Shown: piece after piece, positions 63,459 through 64,000 of the stretch
Layout of the letters: each line of letters starts with the position of its first letter
How positions within the stretch are numbered: position 1 is the first letter of the stretch
From: Actinomycetospora sp. TBRC 11914
GTDB lineage: Bacteria > Actinomycetota > Actinomycetes > Mycobacteriales > Pseudonocardiaceae
Direction: 5' to 3'
Length of the DNA stretch: 64,000 bases
Assembly: GCF_012933465.1 (NCBI RefSeq)
Contig: NZ_JABBND010000011.1
Location: 62,001 to 126,000 of the forward strand
Notes under the pieces: generated by a model
What the model saw: the letters and a program-made list of their open reading frames with translations, nothing else
The model's database searches: none
What the model was told of the DNA's origin: nothing
Position numbers and translations under genes: made by a program

Positions 63459-64000
63459 CGCGGGGCCATCCGGATGGCGCCGTCGAGCCGGATGGTCTCG
63501 CCGTTCAGCATGCCGTTGTCGATGATCGAGACGGCGAGCTTCCCGTACTCGTCGGGCTCCCCGAGCCGGCTGGGGTGCGGCACCGTCTTGGCCAGCGAGC
63601 CCCGGACCTCCTCGGACAGCCGCCCGAGCAGCGGCGTGTCGAACGTGCCCGGCGCGATCGTGTTGACCCGGATGGCCTTGCTGGCGAGATCCCGGGCCGC
63701 CACGATCGTCATCCCGACGATCCCGGCCTTGGCCGACGCGTAGGGAATCTGCCCGATCTGGCCCTCGAAGGCCGCGACCGACGCGGTCAGGGTGATGACC
63801 CCGCGGTCGCCGTCGAGCGGTTCGTTGGTCGCCATCCGGGCCGCGGCGAGACGCAGCACGTTGAACGTCCCGAACAGGTTGACCCCGACGACCTCCTCGT
63901 AGGTCTCCTGAGACCCGGGCGAGCCGTCCCTGGCCACCAGGCGGACCGCCCCGCCACGGCCGGCACAGTGCACGACGGCCCGGACCGGCCCTCGCTCGGC
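63455..64000 (-). CDS. SDR (3-hydroxyacyl-CoA dehydrogenase type-2-like), 5' end outside window
   Basis: The frame stays open to base 64000, so the N terminus with the cofactor loop is missing. The visible 181 residues begin [14 protein letters not shown] and include [22 protein letters not shown] (catalytic Ser/Tyr/Lys), [12 protein letters not shown] and [16 protein letters not shown]. The last part is nearly the same as in the SDR at 37186, so this is its paralog in a second beta-oxidation operon. Confidence 0.9.
   Translation of the reverse strand, partial: AERGPVRAVVHCAGRGGAVRLVARDGSPGSQETYEEVVGVNLFGTFNVLRLAAARMATNEPLDGDRGVITLTASVAAFEGQIGQIPYASAKAGIVGMTIVAARDLASKAIRVNTIAPGTFDTPLLGRLSEEVRGSLAKTVPHPSRLGEPDEYGKLAVSIIDNGMLNGETIRLDGAIRMAPR

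Overview
The window is about 64 kb of very GC-rich DNA. Its codon use, GTG starts, TetR-dense layout and a complete mce operon point to a mycolata-like or pseudonocardial actinobacterium; Pseudonocardiaceae is my best guess, from gene content only. I see no rRNA, tRNA, CRISPR array, insertion sequence or phage gene. About 57 protein genes or gene fragments lie close together, many sharing 4-bp ATGA/GTGA overlaps.

Layout. 1-5.2 kb: the end of an acyl-CoA synthetase gene, a TetR regulator, and a molybdopterin oxidoreductase overlapping a ferredoxin-fused FprB-type reductase. 5.2-9.9 kb (minus): an acyl-CoA dehydrogenase (ACAD) operon with a phosphotransferase, a membrane protein and a CrtC/AttH-like protein, ending in a scar where an F420-type luciferase-like gene start is joined to an N-truncated 3-hydroxyisobutyrate dehydrogenase. 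10-15.3 kb (plus): aldehyde dehydrogenase, double-domain CoA-transferase, P450. 15.3-24.5 kb: thiolase-like protein, TetR, acyl-CoA synthetase, GNAT protein, a Rieske oxygenase, its likely reductase and ferredoxin, SDR, TetR. 24.5-36.1 kb (minus): mce operon yrbEA-yrbEB-mceA-F, two Mce-associated proteins, the MceG-type ATPase and TetR. 36.4-51.3 kb: a divergent TetR, then short operons of SDR, enoyl-CoA hydratase, nitronate monooxygenase, thiolase, a second Rieske oxygenase, a paired ACAD set, aldehyde dehydrogenase, a second acyl-CoA synthetase and a hydrolase. 51.3-64 kb: small unknown proteins, another ACAD, alpha/beta hydrolase plus WS/DGAT, alpha-methylacyl-CoA racemase, TetR, long-chain acyl-CoA synthetase, tandem hotdog protein, and an SDR-hydratase-ACAD operon cut by the window edge.

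How it fits together (inference). The mce operon would import a hydrophobic substrate. Rieske oxygenases and the P450 would oxygenate it, dehydrogenases would oxidise alcohols and aldehydes to acids, acyl-CoA synthetases would activate them, and ACADs, hydratases, SDRs and thiolases would shorten the CoA esters. The substrate cannot be read from sequence; a sterol-, terpenoid- or branched-chain-like compound would suit the gene set.

The most notable signal is regulatory. A short AT-rich inverted repeat, ACCTWA-N5-TWAGGT, occurs in nine intergenic regions (two weaker candidates make eleven), each time ahead of a catabolic operon. It looks like one regulon tying together scattered operons around the mce locus. 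The mce promoter itself lacks the box and carries different palindromes. A second palindrome, AACGATCGTT, marks two promoters in the last 10 kb.
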